Shown here piece after piece: positions 17,947-26,984 of a stretch of DNA of 64,000 nt; within the stretch, counting starts at the first letter, position 1, and the number at the start of each line of letters is the position of its first letter. The notes under the pieces are model-generated. The model did not search any database. It was not told the origin of the DNA and saw only the letters and a program-made list of their open reading frames with translations. Both the position numbers and the translations under genes were made by a program. Source of the stretch: Oligoflexales bacterium (GTDB lineage: Bacteria; Bdellovibrionota_B; Oligoflexia; Oligoflexales; RGVZ01); assembly GCA_947479535.1 (NCBI GenBank), contig CANJZQ010000007.1:1-64000 (forward strand), read 5' to 3'.

Positions 17947-19533
17947 TTGATTTTTCTCAAAATACATTCCGACAATGGTGGACATTCCCGGGTTTCGGTA
18001 ACTCAGTTTCCCGTGACCATTGGCCGCGATGATGCCAATCAGATCTGTATTCCAGACGAACAGATTTCGCGCTTTCACGTGCGGATCAAGCGCCGCGGCC
18101 GGCTGTTGATTGTCGAGGACCTTGATTCGCGAAATGGAACGTTTCTCAATGGAGACCGCATCGTCAATGCCGTTGTCCGGACCGGCGACAAGATCCACAT
18201 CGGATCAACGGAAATAGCCGTCTTCTCAACGGAGGCTGAGATTTCCCTGGACCCGGCAGACCTGCGACGCCTCGGCAGCAATGAAGGTCCTGAGATCAAC
18301 ATTCAGCCAGCAAAAATGAGTGACAACGAGCCTGAACTGGCTGCAGCAGCGCGAATTCCTCTGCAACTGGACCCGGGGATATTGCAATCCAACCGGGTCA
18401 CCCAAAGCATCTATGAAGCTCAAGGTGACATGCTTCTTAGTCGCACGGCAGATGATGCCGGACGAACAATCCTGAAGGCTCTTCACAGGCTATTGCCATG
18501 GATCCAACGTTCGGCTGTCTTCCACTGGCATCCTGAATCCAGAAAACTGACACCCCTCGCCACAAGAGGCGAAGATGCTGGCACCTCCATAACACTGGTT
18601 CAAAAGGCCCTTGAAGACGCCATCAACCGCACCTGTGGAATTTACCTGGGGCAGAAGTCCGACGGAGCCGCACCAGGCAAAACCCAAACCCATCAGGACA
18701 TTGCCAGGTTTGTTCTTCCGCTCGTGAGTCGAGACAGGATCACTGGGGTGGTCCATCTTGAGGCAGACCCTGCGCGGATTGACGATGCCCATCGCCAAAT
18801 ACAGCCTGGACTCGCGTTGCTGGAAAGGGTTGCGGCCACTTTGGAAACATTCTTGCTGCGCCTGGAATTGGACGGCTGGATGATTGGAGTGATCGACACG
18901 CTTGTTGCAACCATCGAAGCCAAGGACACTTATACGCACGGTCATTCAGACCGGGTGAGCCGCTATAGCCTCGCCATTGCTGATGAACTTAAACTGAGTC
19001 GTGACCTCAAACGCCAACTCCTGATCAGCGCCTTGTGCCATGATATCGGAAAAATCGGTGTCCCTGATTCCGTGCTAAAAAAAGCTTCGCTTTTGTCAGC
19101 AGAAGAATACCAGGAAATGAAGTTGCATCCCGTCTTGGGCGCAGAGATTGTCAAGCGCCTGCCAGGATCATCACGCTTTGTTTCAGGCATCAAATACCAT
19201 CATGAACGGTGGGACGGGACAGGCTATCCTGATGGCCTCAAGGGCGAGGACATTCCATTTTTCGGCAGGATTGTCGGAATTTGCGATGTTTTTGACGCAA
19301 TGGTTTCAGGGCGCGCCTACTCGGGATTCATTGACCAGTCAGATGCCCTGGAGAGGCTCCATGAAGAACGCGACCTTTTTGATCCGGAAATCTTGAAGGC
19401 TTTTAGTCGGGCCCATGACAGGGGAACCCTTACCATTAAGACCTCAACCCAGGAAAACCGGGTCGGCGAAGACAGATCTCTGCTCAAAATCGAACTTGAT
19501 AATTCTTCAAAAGATGCCCGCAAACGCCGTTAG
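17947..19533 (+). CDS. FHA-GAF(-like)-HD-GYP domain protein, putative cyclic-di-GMP phosphodiesterase
   Basis: FHA: FPVTIGRDDANQICIPDEQISRFHVRIKRRGRLLIVEDLDSRNGTFLNGDRI. HD-GYP: HSDRVSRYSLAIADEL, LCHDIGKIGVPD, HHERWDGTGYPDGLKGEDIPFFGRIVGICDVFDAM. TTG start. Confidence 0.9.
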   Translation: MIFLKIHSDNGGHSRVSVTQFPVTIGRDDANQICIPDEQISRFHVRIKRRGRLLIVEDLDSRNGTFLNGDRIVNAVVRTGDKIHIGSTEIAVFSTEAEISLDPADLRRLGSNEGPEINIQPAKMSDNEPELAAAARIPLQLDPGILQSNRVTQSIYEAQGDMLLSRTADDAGRTILKALHRLLPWIQRSAVFHWHPESRKLTPLATRGEDAGTSITLVQKALEDAINRTCGIYLGQKSDGAAPGKTQTHQDIARFVLPLVSRDRITGVVHLEADPARIDDAHRQIQPGLALLERVAATLETFLLRLELDGWMIGVIDTLVATIEAKDTYTHGHSDRVSRYSLAIADELKLSRDLKRQLLISALCHDIGKIGVPDSVLKKASLLSAEEYQEMKLHPVLGAEIVKRLPGSSRFVSGIKYHHERWDGTGYPDGLKGEDIPFFGRIVGICDVFDAMVSGRAYSGFIDQSDALERLHEERDLFDPEILKAFSRAHDRGTLTIKTSTQENRVGEDRSLLKIELDNSSKDARKRR

Positions 19534-19661
19534 AACCGTGGCTTTCATCGTCAGATGTTGCGCCATCGCCGGCGACAACAACGAATCTGGCAATTCTGAG
19601 ATACAATGATGGAAGTACCGTATTGTTTTTTCACGGTTTTATAACCTCCTGGAGATCTGCC

Positions 19662-20501
19662 ATGTGGGCTGAACTCGCATTGAGTTTCAAACAGGGCAAC
19701 ACCTATGTGGTGGCGCTGTTTGGAATCGGATTCATATCAGCGATGGTTTTCTTTGAACGATTTGTCATGGTGCAGTTTGTCTATAATCTGAATTTCGACC
19801 GGTTTTTGCTCAACATCCGTCGAGCGATTGCTGCAGAGGATTTGGATCGCGCCGTTTCACTTTGCAAGAACGCCGGGCGCACCTCGTTACCAATGATTGC
19901 ATTGAAGGCCCTTGAGGCGGCGGAGTCTGACCCGACCACCGTGCGCGGGGCGATCGAGGAAGAAACCATTCATTTTCTGCCGCGACTGGAAGCACGCCTT
20001 ACGCTCCTTCCTGCACTGGCGACTCTGGCGATGATGATTGGCGTTCTTGGAACACTCGAAGGAATCTGGTCGACCTTTCACTCGATCGATGTTCTGGATT
20101 CGGCGAAGAAGCAGGCCACGATTGCGAAGGGACTGGCGGGCAGCCTCAATCCAATGGCGATGGGCATTCTGATTTCAGCATTGACCATCTGTGCCCAGCA
20201 GATTCTGAGGGGTTACGCCCTGCGGGTTATCGAACGCGTGCACTTGGGCGTCTCTGTTTTAAACAACCTCTTGGTCCCGAGCGAATCGACAGCATTTGTT
20301 CCCATCGCGGCAGCCGGAATGGGCGGTGGAATGATGGGTGGAATGAGTGGGGGCATGTCTGGGGCTGGCTTTGGAGCCGCCGGGGCGCAGGGTGGGGCCG
20401 AGTCTGGCAAGGGCGCTGAAAACGCAGCAGGAGCAACAACAAATGCGACTCCAGTCGTCACTGCAAGCGAAGATATCAAAGACGAAGAAGAGATTATCTA
20501 A
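19662..20501 (+). CDS. MotA/TolQ/ExbB family proton channel with Gly/Met-rich C-terminal tail
   Basis: MWAELALSFKQGNTYVVALFGIGFISAMVFFERFVMVQFVYNLNFDRFLLNIRRAIAAEDLDRAVSLCKNAGRTSLPMIALKALEA...RLEARLTLLPALATLAMMIGVLGTLEGIWSTFHSI...IAKGLAGSLNPMAMGILISALTI is ExbB/TolQ-like; tail GMGGGMMGGMSGGMSGAGFGAAG. Confidence 0.9.
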   Translation: MWAELALSFKQGNTYVVALFGIGFISAMVFFERFVMVQFVYNLNFDRFLLNIRRAIAAEDLDRAVSLCKNAGRTSLPMIALKALEAAESDPTTVRGAIEEETIHFLPRLEARLTLLPALATLAMMIGVLGTLEGIWSTFHSIDVLDSAKKQATIAKGLAGSLNPMAMGILISALTICAQQILRGYALRVIERVHLGVSVLNNLLVPSESTAFVPIAAAGMGGGMMGGMSGGMSGAGFGAAGAQGGAESGKGAENAAGATTNATPVVTASEDIKDEEEII

Positions 20502-21006
20502 GCCAGCCAGCCTTATCCCGGGCCTGATCGGGCTTGTTGGTGCGGCGGCTTGCATGACGGGCCTCATGGCGTTGGTCATGGCGCCTGGAACTTATTCTGT
20601 GGTGAATACTGAATTTCCCGTGGTGCCCGCGGCCATTGAGGACCCCTCGCTGCATCGTTATGCGGAACGGCCAGAACACTTCATCAAGGCCACGACGCCT
20701 GCCGTTGTAATGACCATGGATGCCATCTTTCTGGGGGATATGGATTCCTTTTCGAACAGCTACATCGACTCCAGGAGTAAAATCCGGATCGCCCATAACG
20801 ACCGGGCACCGCAGGTTGGAAAGTTGCTTGGAGCGATGAAGAAATGGGTCGCGACACGCAAGGAGACGCGCGGTTGGCGTAACGAGGGAATCCTGGTTTT
20901 TGCACCGGCCAGTAACATTCCAGCAGCAATTGTCATTCAGATGCTGGAAGCCCTGAAGTCAGAGGGGACATTTGAAAAGGTAATCCTTGCAGGTGGGTTG
21001 ATTTGA
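20443..21006 (+). CDS. ExbD/TolR-like single-TM protein (first copy)
   Basis: Single N-terminal TM (SLIPGLIGLVGAAACMTGLMALVM), then a TolR/ExbD-like periplasmic part (VVMTMDAIFLGD...GILVFAPASNIPAAIVIQMLEALKSEGTFEKVILAGGLI). Overlaps the ExbB gene. Confidence 0.65.
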   Translation: MRLQSSLQAKISKTKKRLSKPASLIPGLIGLVGAAACMTGLMALVMAPGTYSVVNTEFPVVPAAIEDPSLHRYAERPEHFIKATTPAVVMTMDAIFLGDMDSFSNSYIDSRSKIRIAHNDRAPQVGKLLGAMKKWVATRKETRGWRNEGILVFAPASNIPAAIVIQMLEALKSEGTFEKVILAGGLI

Positions 21007-21569
21007 TCATGATCTTGCCAGGTAAAAAACATGTCCGCCTTTATGAGGAAGCCACTGATCGCGCGATCACAAGGCACCAGGATGGGCTTTCCCCAGATAT
21101 TGCGGCCGGTTTTATTGCGGCCTTTGTCGTCCTCATCATCGGTCTTGCCTGTTCGATCAAGGCATTTGAGGCAGCCAACCCAAGGCTTTCTTATCCGGCG
21201 CAGCCCATGGCCCTTGAGGCGGACAATGATGACGTTGGCCGCGGCATCTGGTTTTCTCTCAGCGCACCGGCAAAAAGCATTGTTGTGACCACCGACGATC
21301 AAAAGATTTTTGAATGGCCCCTTGATCCGCTGAAGGCCATCCAAAGCAAAAGCTATCTTGAATTCAAGGATTACCTTCGAGGGCGGCGCAAGCAAGTGGT
21401 CGAGGATCTCGTCTTGTCGATGGACCGCGAGGGAATCGAGTCAAAATCCCGCGCCGTCATCGCCGTTGATGAACACCTGACCTACGCACATTTCAAGCCA
21501 ATCATGCTGGCCCTCTCCAGTGCCGGCATTCGCTCGTATGGATTTGAAACCAGATCGGATGGGGATTGA
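21003..21569 (+). CDS. ExbD/TolR-like single-TM protein (second copy)
   Basis: LSPDIAAGFIAAFVVLIIGLACSIKAFEA TM, then SRAVIAVDEHLTYAHFKPIMLALSSAGIRSYGFETRSDGD in ExbD C-domain style; overlaps both neighbours. Confidence 0.7.
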   Translation: MIMILPGKKHVRLYEEATDRAITRHQDGLSPDIAAGFIAAFVVLIIGLACSIKAFEAANPRLSYPAQPMALEADNDDVGRGIWFSLSAPAKSIVVTTDDQKIFEWPLDPLKAIQSKSYLEFKDYLRGRRKQVVEDLVLSMDREGIESKSRAVIAVDEHLTYAHFKPIMLALSSAGIRSYGFETRSDGD

Positions 21570-23235
21570 CGCCGTGGCCGTGAACAACAAGGGCATGATG
21601 CTCTATGTCGAGGTGCTGCAAAATGGCGCGCGCGTTGCCTCGCTCGTGCGTCCAATTGGACGCACCGGTCATCTCTGGATCAGTGGCGGAAACTCCGGAC
21701 CGCTGCCAATTCCGCTTTACGGCGACCGGGCCAACACCGACCTCTTCCATTCCCGGAGTGGGAAAACATTTCTTGAACTCGACCGGTTCTGGGTGGGAAT
21801 TGTTGTTTCAGGCGGTGACGTCACCCAGGTAACTAGAAAGCAACGCCCTTCGGGACCCCTCGAGGTTCGCAAGGGGGATTACGGCAGCCTCGCCAACGGC
21901 GACTTGATGCTGCTCTACCGGGTCGGACCAAAACCAAAAACGATCAAACATGCGATTTTGAGAATCTACCGGCCAGGTATTTTTAGCGGCCTGATTCGCG
22001 ATCGCATGGAGGTCCCGGTGGCTGCCTATGCACTCCTGCTTGCGGGATTGCTGGTTGGCGGGTTTGGACTGGGCCTGTTGCGGCATCCGGGAGTTCCCGC
22101 CCTCAGCTTTGAAACTCTGGATCCGGAATTTAATCTGCCCTTCATTGCTCCGGGACATTTTGAGACGGCTCCAGAAGCCCTGCAAAACAATCTTGTCCGC
22201 TCGAGCCTCACACGCAGCGTCGTCCAATTTTACCGCTCTGTGATCGCTGGACTTAGTGGCCAGGGCAAAGACTCCGACAAAATGACCTTTCCGCAGTCGC
22301 GCAAATTGGCCAGCAACGCACACCGGGCGCTGGAACACGAGCTCTCCGAAATGAGAGAAGCGCAGGCCCGCATGACGGCTGCCGTTTTAAAAAAGCCGGC
22401 CTCTGCCATGGTTGCCATCCCTGCCACGGAAGGCACCACCATTTCGGGCGAAATCCAAAGGATCCAGGACAAGATCGAAATCTTTCAAAAAGGCCTCCTG
22501 CGGAATCAGGAAATGAAACGCAAGGTTGGCGGCCTTTTCCCAAAGGATGCCTCTTACGATTTCAACCTGTACCGCGACATCAAGCCAGGCCAGAAGGGGA
22601 TGTTCAACGAGCAGGCGCTTGCGGCTCTGGCAAAGATCCGGCCGTTTGATGAGATGACCGATGAAGAGGCCATGTACTTCCAGGCCAAGACGGCTGGCCA
22701 AATGGCGCGGGCCTATAGAAAATCGGAATCAAAATCGGGACATGAACAATCCAAGTCCGACCCAAACACAAAGTCCAAGGGTGTCAGCCTGCCCGTGGGC
22801 CTATCCAGCAAATTGGCCTTTGCGACCTATGTGTTTTCCCCCGACAAGATTTTCGACGACTCCAAGGCGGACGCCCTTCAGGGCTCCAGCATTGATCCCA
22901 AGGCAGCCAAGATTCATAGGGTTGTCGAGCCCCTCATTGGTGAAATCGATCCAACCCTCGTTGAATCCACCATTCAAAAATACCGCTACGAATTACAGGC
23001 CTGCTTTGAGGGGGCGCTCAAGCGCGACCGGTTCACAAGGGGTGCCATGGAGTGGCGTTGGCGGATCGACTCGCGGGGGCGGTTGAGTGAACTTGAGCTG
23101 GTCAAGAGCAACATCAACGACCCGGTCATGTCACGCTGCGTTCGACAGAAAATGAGTGCCTGGCGATTCCCAAAACCGCGTCGCGGCAGCATCGAAATCA
23201 CCTATCCGTTTGAATTCAATCCCACGCGCGGATAG
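21559..23235 (+). CDS. AgmX/PglI C-terminal domain protein (TonB-like; Glt/gliding-type)
   Basis: C-terminus YRYELQACFEGALKRDRFTRGAMEWRWRIDSRGRLSELELVKSNINDPVMSRCVRQKMSAWRFPKPRRGSIEITYPFEF matches the AgmX/PglI C-terminal pattern; one internal TM (VPVAAYALLLAGLLVGGFGLGLL). Confidence 0.85.
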   Translation: MGIDAVAVNNKGMMLYVEVLQNGARVASLVRPIGRTGHLWISGGNSGPLPIPLYGDRANTDLFHSRSGKTFLELDRFWVGIVVSGGDVTQVTRKQRPSGPLEVRKGDYGSLANGDLMLLYRVGPKPKTIKHAILRIYRPGIFSGLIRDRMEVPVAAYALLLAGLLVGGFGLGLLRHPGVPALSFETLDPEFNLPFIAPGHFETAPEALQNNLVRSSLTRSVVQFYRSVIAGLSGQGKDSDKMTFPQSRKLASNAHRALEHELSEMREAQARMTAAVLKKPASAMVAIPATEGTTISGEIQRIQDKIEIFQKGLLRNQEMKRKVGGLFPKDASYDFNLYRDIKPGQKGMFNEQALAALAKIRPFDEMTDEEAMYFQAKTAGQMARAYRKSESKSGHEQSKSDPNTKSKGVSLPVGLSSKLAFATYVFSPDKIFDDSKADALQGSSIDPKAAKIHRVVEPLIGEIDPTLVESTIQKYRYELQACFEGALKRDRFTRGAMEWRWRIDSRGRLSELELVKSNINDPVMSRCVRQKMSAWRFPKPRRGSIEITYPFEFNPTRG

Positions 23236-23282
23236 ACTCAGCCCCCCGGGATGACCCGCCACGAGCCAATTAGGGGCCTGTA

Positions 23283-24992
23283 TTGAATCCATTAAATAAA
23301 GACACCGTCCGAATCATTCCTTTTGGCGGGTGCGGCGAATTCGGGATGAACCTGACGGGCTACCTGTTTCGCGGCAAGCTCTTCGTTGTTGATTGTGGGG
23401 TGATGTTTCCCGACCCTTCAAAGCTCGGCGTCGAAGCCATCTATCCTAAAATCGATACTTGGTTTGAGCAGCTGGGGGGCGTTCACGCCTACTTGATCAC
23501 CCATGGCCACGAGGACCACATTGGGGCCTTGCCTTACGTACTCGACCGCTGGCCTGCACCGCTCTATGCCACTCCGTGGACCGCAAGCCTGATCGAGGCG
23601 AAGTTTCAACGTCGAAAAATCTCAGGAAAATTTCCCGTTACCCGGGTAAACCCGGGAGATCGCACCACCTTCAAAGAAGTCGCCATAGAATGGATCCCCG
23701 TCAACCATTCGATCCCAATGGCCTCGGCGCTGCTGATGAAATTCGGCGAGAACACGGTTTTTCACACCGGTGATTTCCGAATCGACTTTGAACGCCAGTA
23801 TGAAGACCCCGTAGACCTCGAACGCCTTCGCAAAATCGGCGCCCGTGGAGTCGACCTTCTGATTGCAGACAGCACCAACTCGGATCGACCCGGCATGGGC
23901 CCCAGCGAAAGGTCCGTGGTGGAACCCCTTGGCAACCTGATGGCCAATGCCACGGGTGCGCTTATCATCACGACTTTTGCCAGCAACTACTGGCGGGTCA
24001 AAACGATCGCCGATTTGTGTAAAAAATTCGGCAAGAAACTCCTGATCCTTGGCGGTGGATTTGAACAGGCCATCCGGATCGCCGACGAGCTTGGATTCGA
24101 TCCCCTTCCGGAAGGGATTCGCGCACCAGAAGATCAAGTCGGACTCGGAAATATCCCGCGGGACCGCCTCGTTGTCCTTGCCTCCGGCAGCCAAGGTGAA
24201 TGGCGCTCGGCCTTGTCAAGGCTCAGCGCTGGCGAGCACCGCAGCTTTAAAGTCGTTCCGGGTGACACCGTTGTGTTTTCGTCACGCATGATCCCGGGCA
24301 ATGAAAAAAGCGTTCTTTGGTTGATCAACAATTTCAATCGACTCGGTGCCAAGGTTGTCACGTCGCGCGACGCACCCGGAATTCATGTCAGCGGACACGC
24401 ATACCGGGGTGAAATCAAGACGCTCGTCGAACTGTTGCAACCGCGCAACTTCATCCCGATGCACGGAACATTCACCCATCTGAACGCCAATGAAAGCATC
24501 ATTGCCGAACTGGGGATGGACGACACGGCCACCTTGCTGATTGAAGACGGCGACATGGTGGACCTGTCGCCCGAGGGTTGCGTCCAGGCTGGAGCGATCA
24601 ATGTCGAAACCCTTTTCGTTGATTCTGACTCCTATGCTTCCATGACAAAAGAAGTCCTGCGAGAACGCTTGCGCATAGGGGAAGGTGGCTGTGCCATTGT
24701 CAGTGGCGTGTTTGATGTCGATGGAAAACGCTGGCTTCGTTCGCCAGACATCATCCTTCAAGGGATCGAGTTTCGCCCGGAGGAGGGTCATGCCGGACCG
24801 GTCGCCAAGGAGTTTTGGATTGAAGAGGCGTGCATGTATGTCGCAAATGCCGTGGTCCGCATGGCAGAGCAGCAGCCAGCGTCGAGTGCGGAGGATCTCG
24901 AAGAAGAGGCCCGGCTGACGCTAAGGCGCCTGTTGTTTGGTTCACTCAATCGCAAGCCTTCGGTCTTTGCGCGGATTCATTGTTTCGGATGA
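23283..24992 (+). CDS. rnj: ribonuclease J family MBL/beta-CASP nuclease
   Basis: VRIIPFGGCGEFGMNLTGYL, LITHGHEDHIGALPYVL, VNHSIPMASALLMKFGENTVFHTGDFRID, HVSGHAYRGEIKTLVELLQPRNFIPMHGTFTHL. TTG start. Confidence 0.95.
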   Translation: MNPLNKDTVRIIPFGGCGEFGMNLTGYLFRGKLFVVDCGVMFPDPSKLGVEAIYPKIDTWFEQLGGVHAYLITHGHEDHIGALPYVLDRWPAPLYATPWTASLIEAKFQRRKISGKFPVTRVNPGDRTTFKEVAIEWIPVNHSIPMASALLMKFGENTVFHTGDFRIDFERQYEDPVDLERLRKIGARGVDLLIADSTNSDRPGMGPSERSVVEPLGNLMANATGALIITTFASNYWRVKTIADLCKKFGKKLLILGGGFEQAIRIADELGFDPLPEGIRAPEDQVGLGNIPRDRLVVLASGSQGEWRSALSRLSAGEHRSFKVVPGDTVVFSSRMIPGNEKSVLWLINNFNRLGAKVVTSRDAPGIHVSGHAYRGEIKTLVELLQPRNFIPMHGTFTHLNANESIIAELGMDDTATLLIEDGDMVDLSPEGCVQAGAINVETLFVDSDSYASMTKEVLRERLRIGEGGCAIVSGVFDVDGKRWLRSPDIILQGIEFRPEEGHAGPVAKEFWIEEACMYVANAVVRMAEQQPASSAEDLEEEARLTLRRLLFGSLNRKPSVFARIHCFG

Positions 24993-25600
24993 AAAAATTT
25001 TTAATCGTCTCCGCTGCGCCGTTTGAGATTGCGCCACTTGTGCAGCGATTTGAAATGAAACGCGTCGATTTCAAAGTGGCGGAGTGCGGCATCGGAGCCA
25101 TTACAGCGGCCACCAAAGCAGACGAACTGCGCATTGCGGCTTCAGGGCGTCACGTGCTTTTTGTTGGGACTTCAGGAACGTTTGCGCCGTTTACCGTGCC
25201 CTCCCTCTGCACGGCGTCGCGCATCGTATGGCTGCCGACGTGCGAGAGGCTTGGACTTGGCTACGGAATTCCGCGAGGAACCCTGCACGAAGTTCGCCTT
25301 CCACCCGCGCAAACGCGAAGCTTGACCGCCGACCTTCCCGAAATGACCGTGGTTTGCTCTCCCAGCATCAGCCTCGAGGCGGGCTTCACGGATGATTTGC
25401 TCAAGGTCCTTGATCCTTCTCTGTGCGTAGAAAATCTGGAACTATTTTCATGCATCAAGCCTCTGCTGGATTCCGCAGATCGTGTCGAAATAGTCCTGGG
25501 GATCACCAACCAAATCGGGCCTGACGCTCACGAACAATGGCTTAAATTCCATAAGGACGTCGCGGAAATGACCGCAGACTACATCGAGGAAAAATTATGA
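24989..25600 (+). CDS. nucleosidase/futalosine hydrolase-like protein (possible MqnB)
   Basis: MKKFLIVSAAPFEIAPLVQRF...VAECGIGAITAATKADEL...VLFVGTSGTF resembles the nucleoside phosphorylase/MTAN fold; ATGA overlap with rnj. Confidence 0.55.
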   Translation: MKKFLIVSAAPFEIAPLVQRFEMKRVDFKVAECGIGAITAATKADELRIAASGRHVLFVGTSGTFAPFTVPSLCTASRIVWLPTCERLGLGYGIPRGTLHEVRLPPAQTRSLTADLPEMTVVCSPSISLEAGFTDDLLKVLDPSLCVENLELFSCIKPLLDSADRVEIVLGITNQIGPDAHEQWLKFHKDVAEMTADYIEEKL

Positions 25601-26154
25601 AAATCGAACTGCTGAAAAAAAGAACGATCCTTGAAACCATCCCATTCAACGTCGAAGAGATCGAGATCCGTTCTGACCGGGGCGCAGCCCGCCATCCCTA
25701 CTACCGGCTTGAATGCGCCGACTGGGTTAACGTCTTGCCCGTAACGTCGGCAAACAAAGCCATCTTGATCAGGCAGCCGAGGGCGGGAGTCCTGGGTCCG
25801 GTCCTCGAGGTTCCGGGCGGAATGATCGACCCCGGCGAAAAGGACCCGACCATGGCAGCCGCACGCGAGCTGGAAGAGGAGACAGGATATACGTCCCAAA
25901 GATTTCTGCCCCTTGGGAGCATCAACCCCAATCCGGCCATTATGACCAACCGGTGCCACTTTTTTTTGGCGCTCGGCTGTCAGTTGAATCCAGAGCGAAA
26001 GCATTTTCCTGACGCTGAAGAATCGATTGAGATCGTAGAAACGGACCTTGGCGATCTGGAACAAATGGTGCGTTTTGGCGAAATAAACCACGGCTTGGCT
26101 GCCCTCTGCATCTTGCTGGCTTCAAAATACGTTAAAATAAACAGGGAAAAATAA
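25597..26154 (+). CDS. NUDIX hydrolase (ADP-sugar pyrophosphatase-like)
   Basis: Nudix box EVPGGMIDPGEKDPTMAAARELEEETGY. Confidence 0.92.
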   Translation: MKIELLKKRTILETIPFNVEEIEIRSDRGAARHPYYRLECADWVNVLPVTSANKAILIRQPRAGVLGPVLEVPGGMIDPGEKDPTMAAARELEEETGYTSQRFLPLGSINPNPAIMTNRCHFFLALGCQLNPERKHFPDAEESIEIVETDLGDLEQMVRFGEINHGLAALCILLASKYVKINREK

Positions 26155-26169
26155 GTAACCGGGGTTCAG

Positions 26170-26940
26170 GTGATGGCGGGTGCAGACCAAAAAAAGAAAA
26201 TCGAGGCCATGGGGGCCACCGACGTTGGTCGCATTCGGAAAACCAACCAAGACGCCTTTTTGGTCGATTTAAATGACCATCTCTTTGTGGTTGCCGATGG
26301 CATGGGCGGTCACGCGGGCGGAGAAGTCGCCAGCCAATTGTGCGTTCAAGAGATCCTCAGTTACCTGCGCACCCACGACCGCATGATGAAGGGCGCTTCC
26401 GGCGGGCACCCAGACCTGCGCCTTGGCAGTGTCCTTGCTGCTGCGATCAACCACGCCTCCCTGAAAATCTACGAGAAGGCTCTGGAGGAACCGGACTTGA
26501 AGGGTATGGGTACGACCAGCACGCTCCTAAAGCTGTCGGATGGGCACGCTTACTGTGCCCACGTTGGCGACAGCCGCCTTTACTTGGTCCGGGAAGGATT
26601 TCTCTATCAGATCACCCACGACCACTCGCTCGTTAACGAACAGCTAAGGGCCGGCCTTATTTCCAAGGAACAAGCCCGGTTGCACGAGCGAAAAAATGTC
26701 ATCACCCGAAGTGTCGGCTATCAAGAACAAGAAGACGTCGACAGCTTTGCCTTTCCAACGCAGCCGGGAGACCTTCTGCTGGTTTGCAGCGACGGGCTTC
26801 ATGGAAAGCTAACGGACGAGGAAATATCCAATCAATGCCGGCTGTTGAAGTGCTCCGCAGTCCACAGCTTGATCGCCGCCGCCAACGCCAATGGCGGGGA
26901 CGACAATATCACCGCCGTGATTGTTCAGATTCCGTCCTAG
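26170..26940 (+). CDS. PP2C-type Ser/Thr protein phosphatase
   Basis: TDVGRIRKTNQDAFLVD, LFVVADGMGGHAGGEVAS, CAHVGDSRLYLVREG, LLLVCSDGLHGKLTDEEI, GGDDNITAVIV. Confidence 0.95.
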   Translation: MMAGADQKKKIEAMGATDVGRIRKTNQDAFLVDLNDHLFVVADGMGGHAGGEVASQLCVQEILSYLRTHDRMMKGASGGHPDLRLGSVLAAAINHASLKIYEKALEEPDLKGMGTTSTLLKLSDGHAYCAHVGDSRLYLVREGFLYQITHDHSLVNEQLRAGLISKEQARLHERKNVITRSVGYQEQEDVDSFAFPTQPGDLLLVCSDGLHGKLTDEEISNQCRLLKCSAVHSLIAAANANGGDDNITAVIVQIPS

Positions 26941-26984
26941 CGCCTCCCACTCAAGTTTGGGCTGCAGCCGCCGAAGACTCTGTC

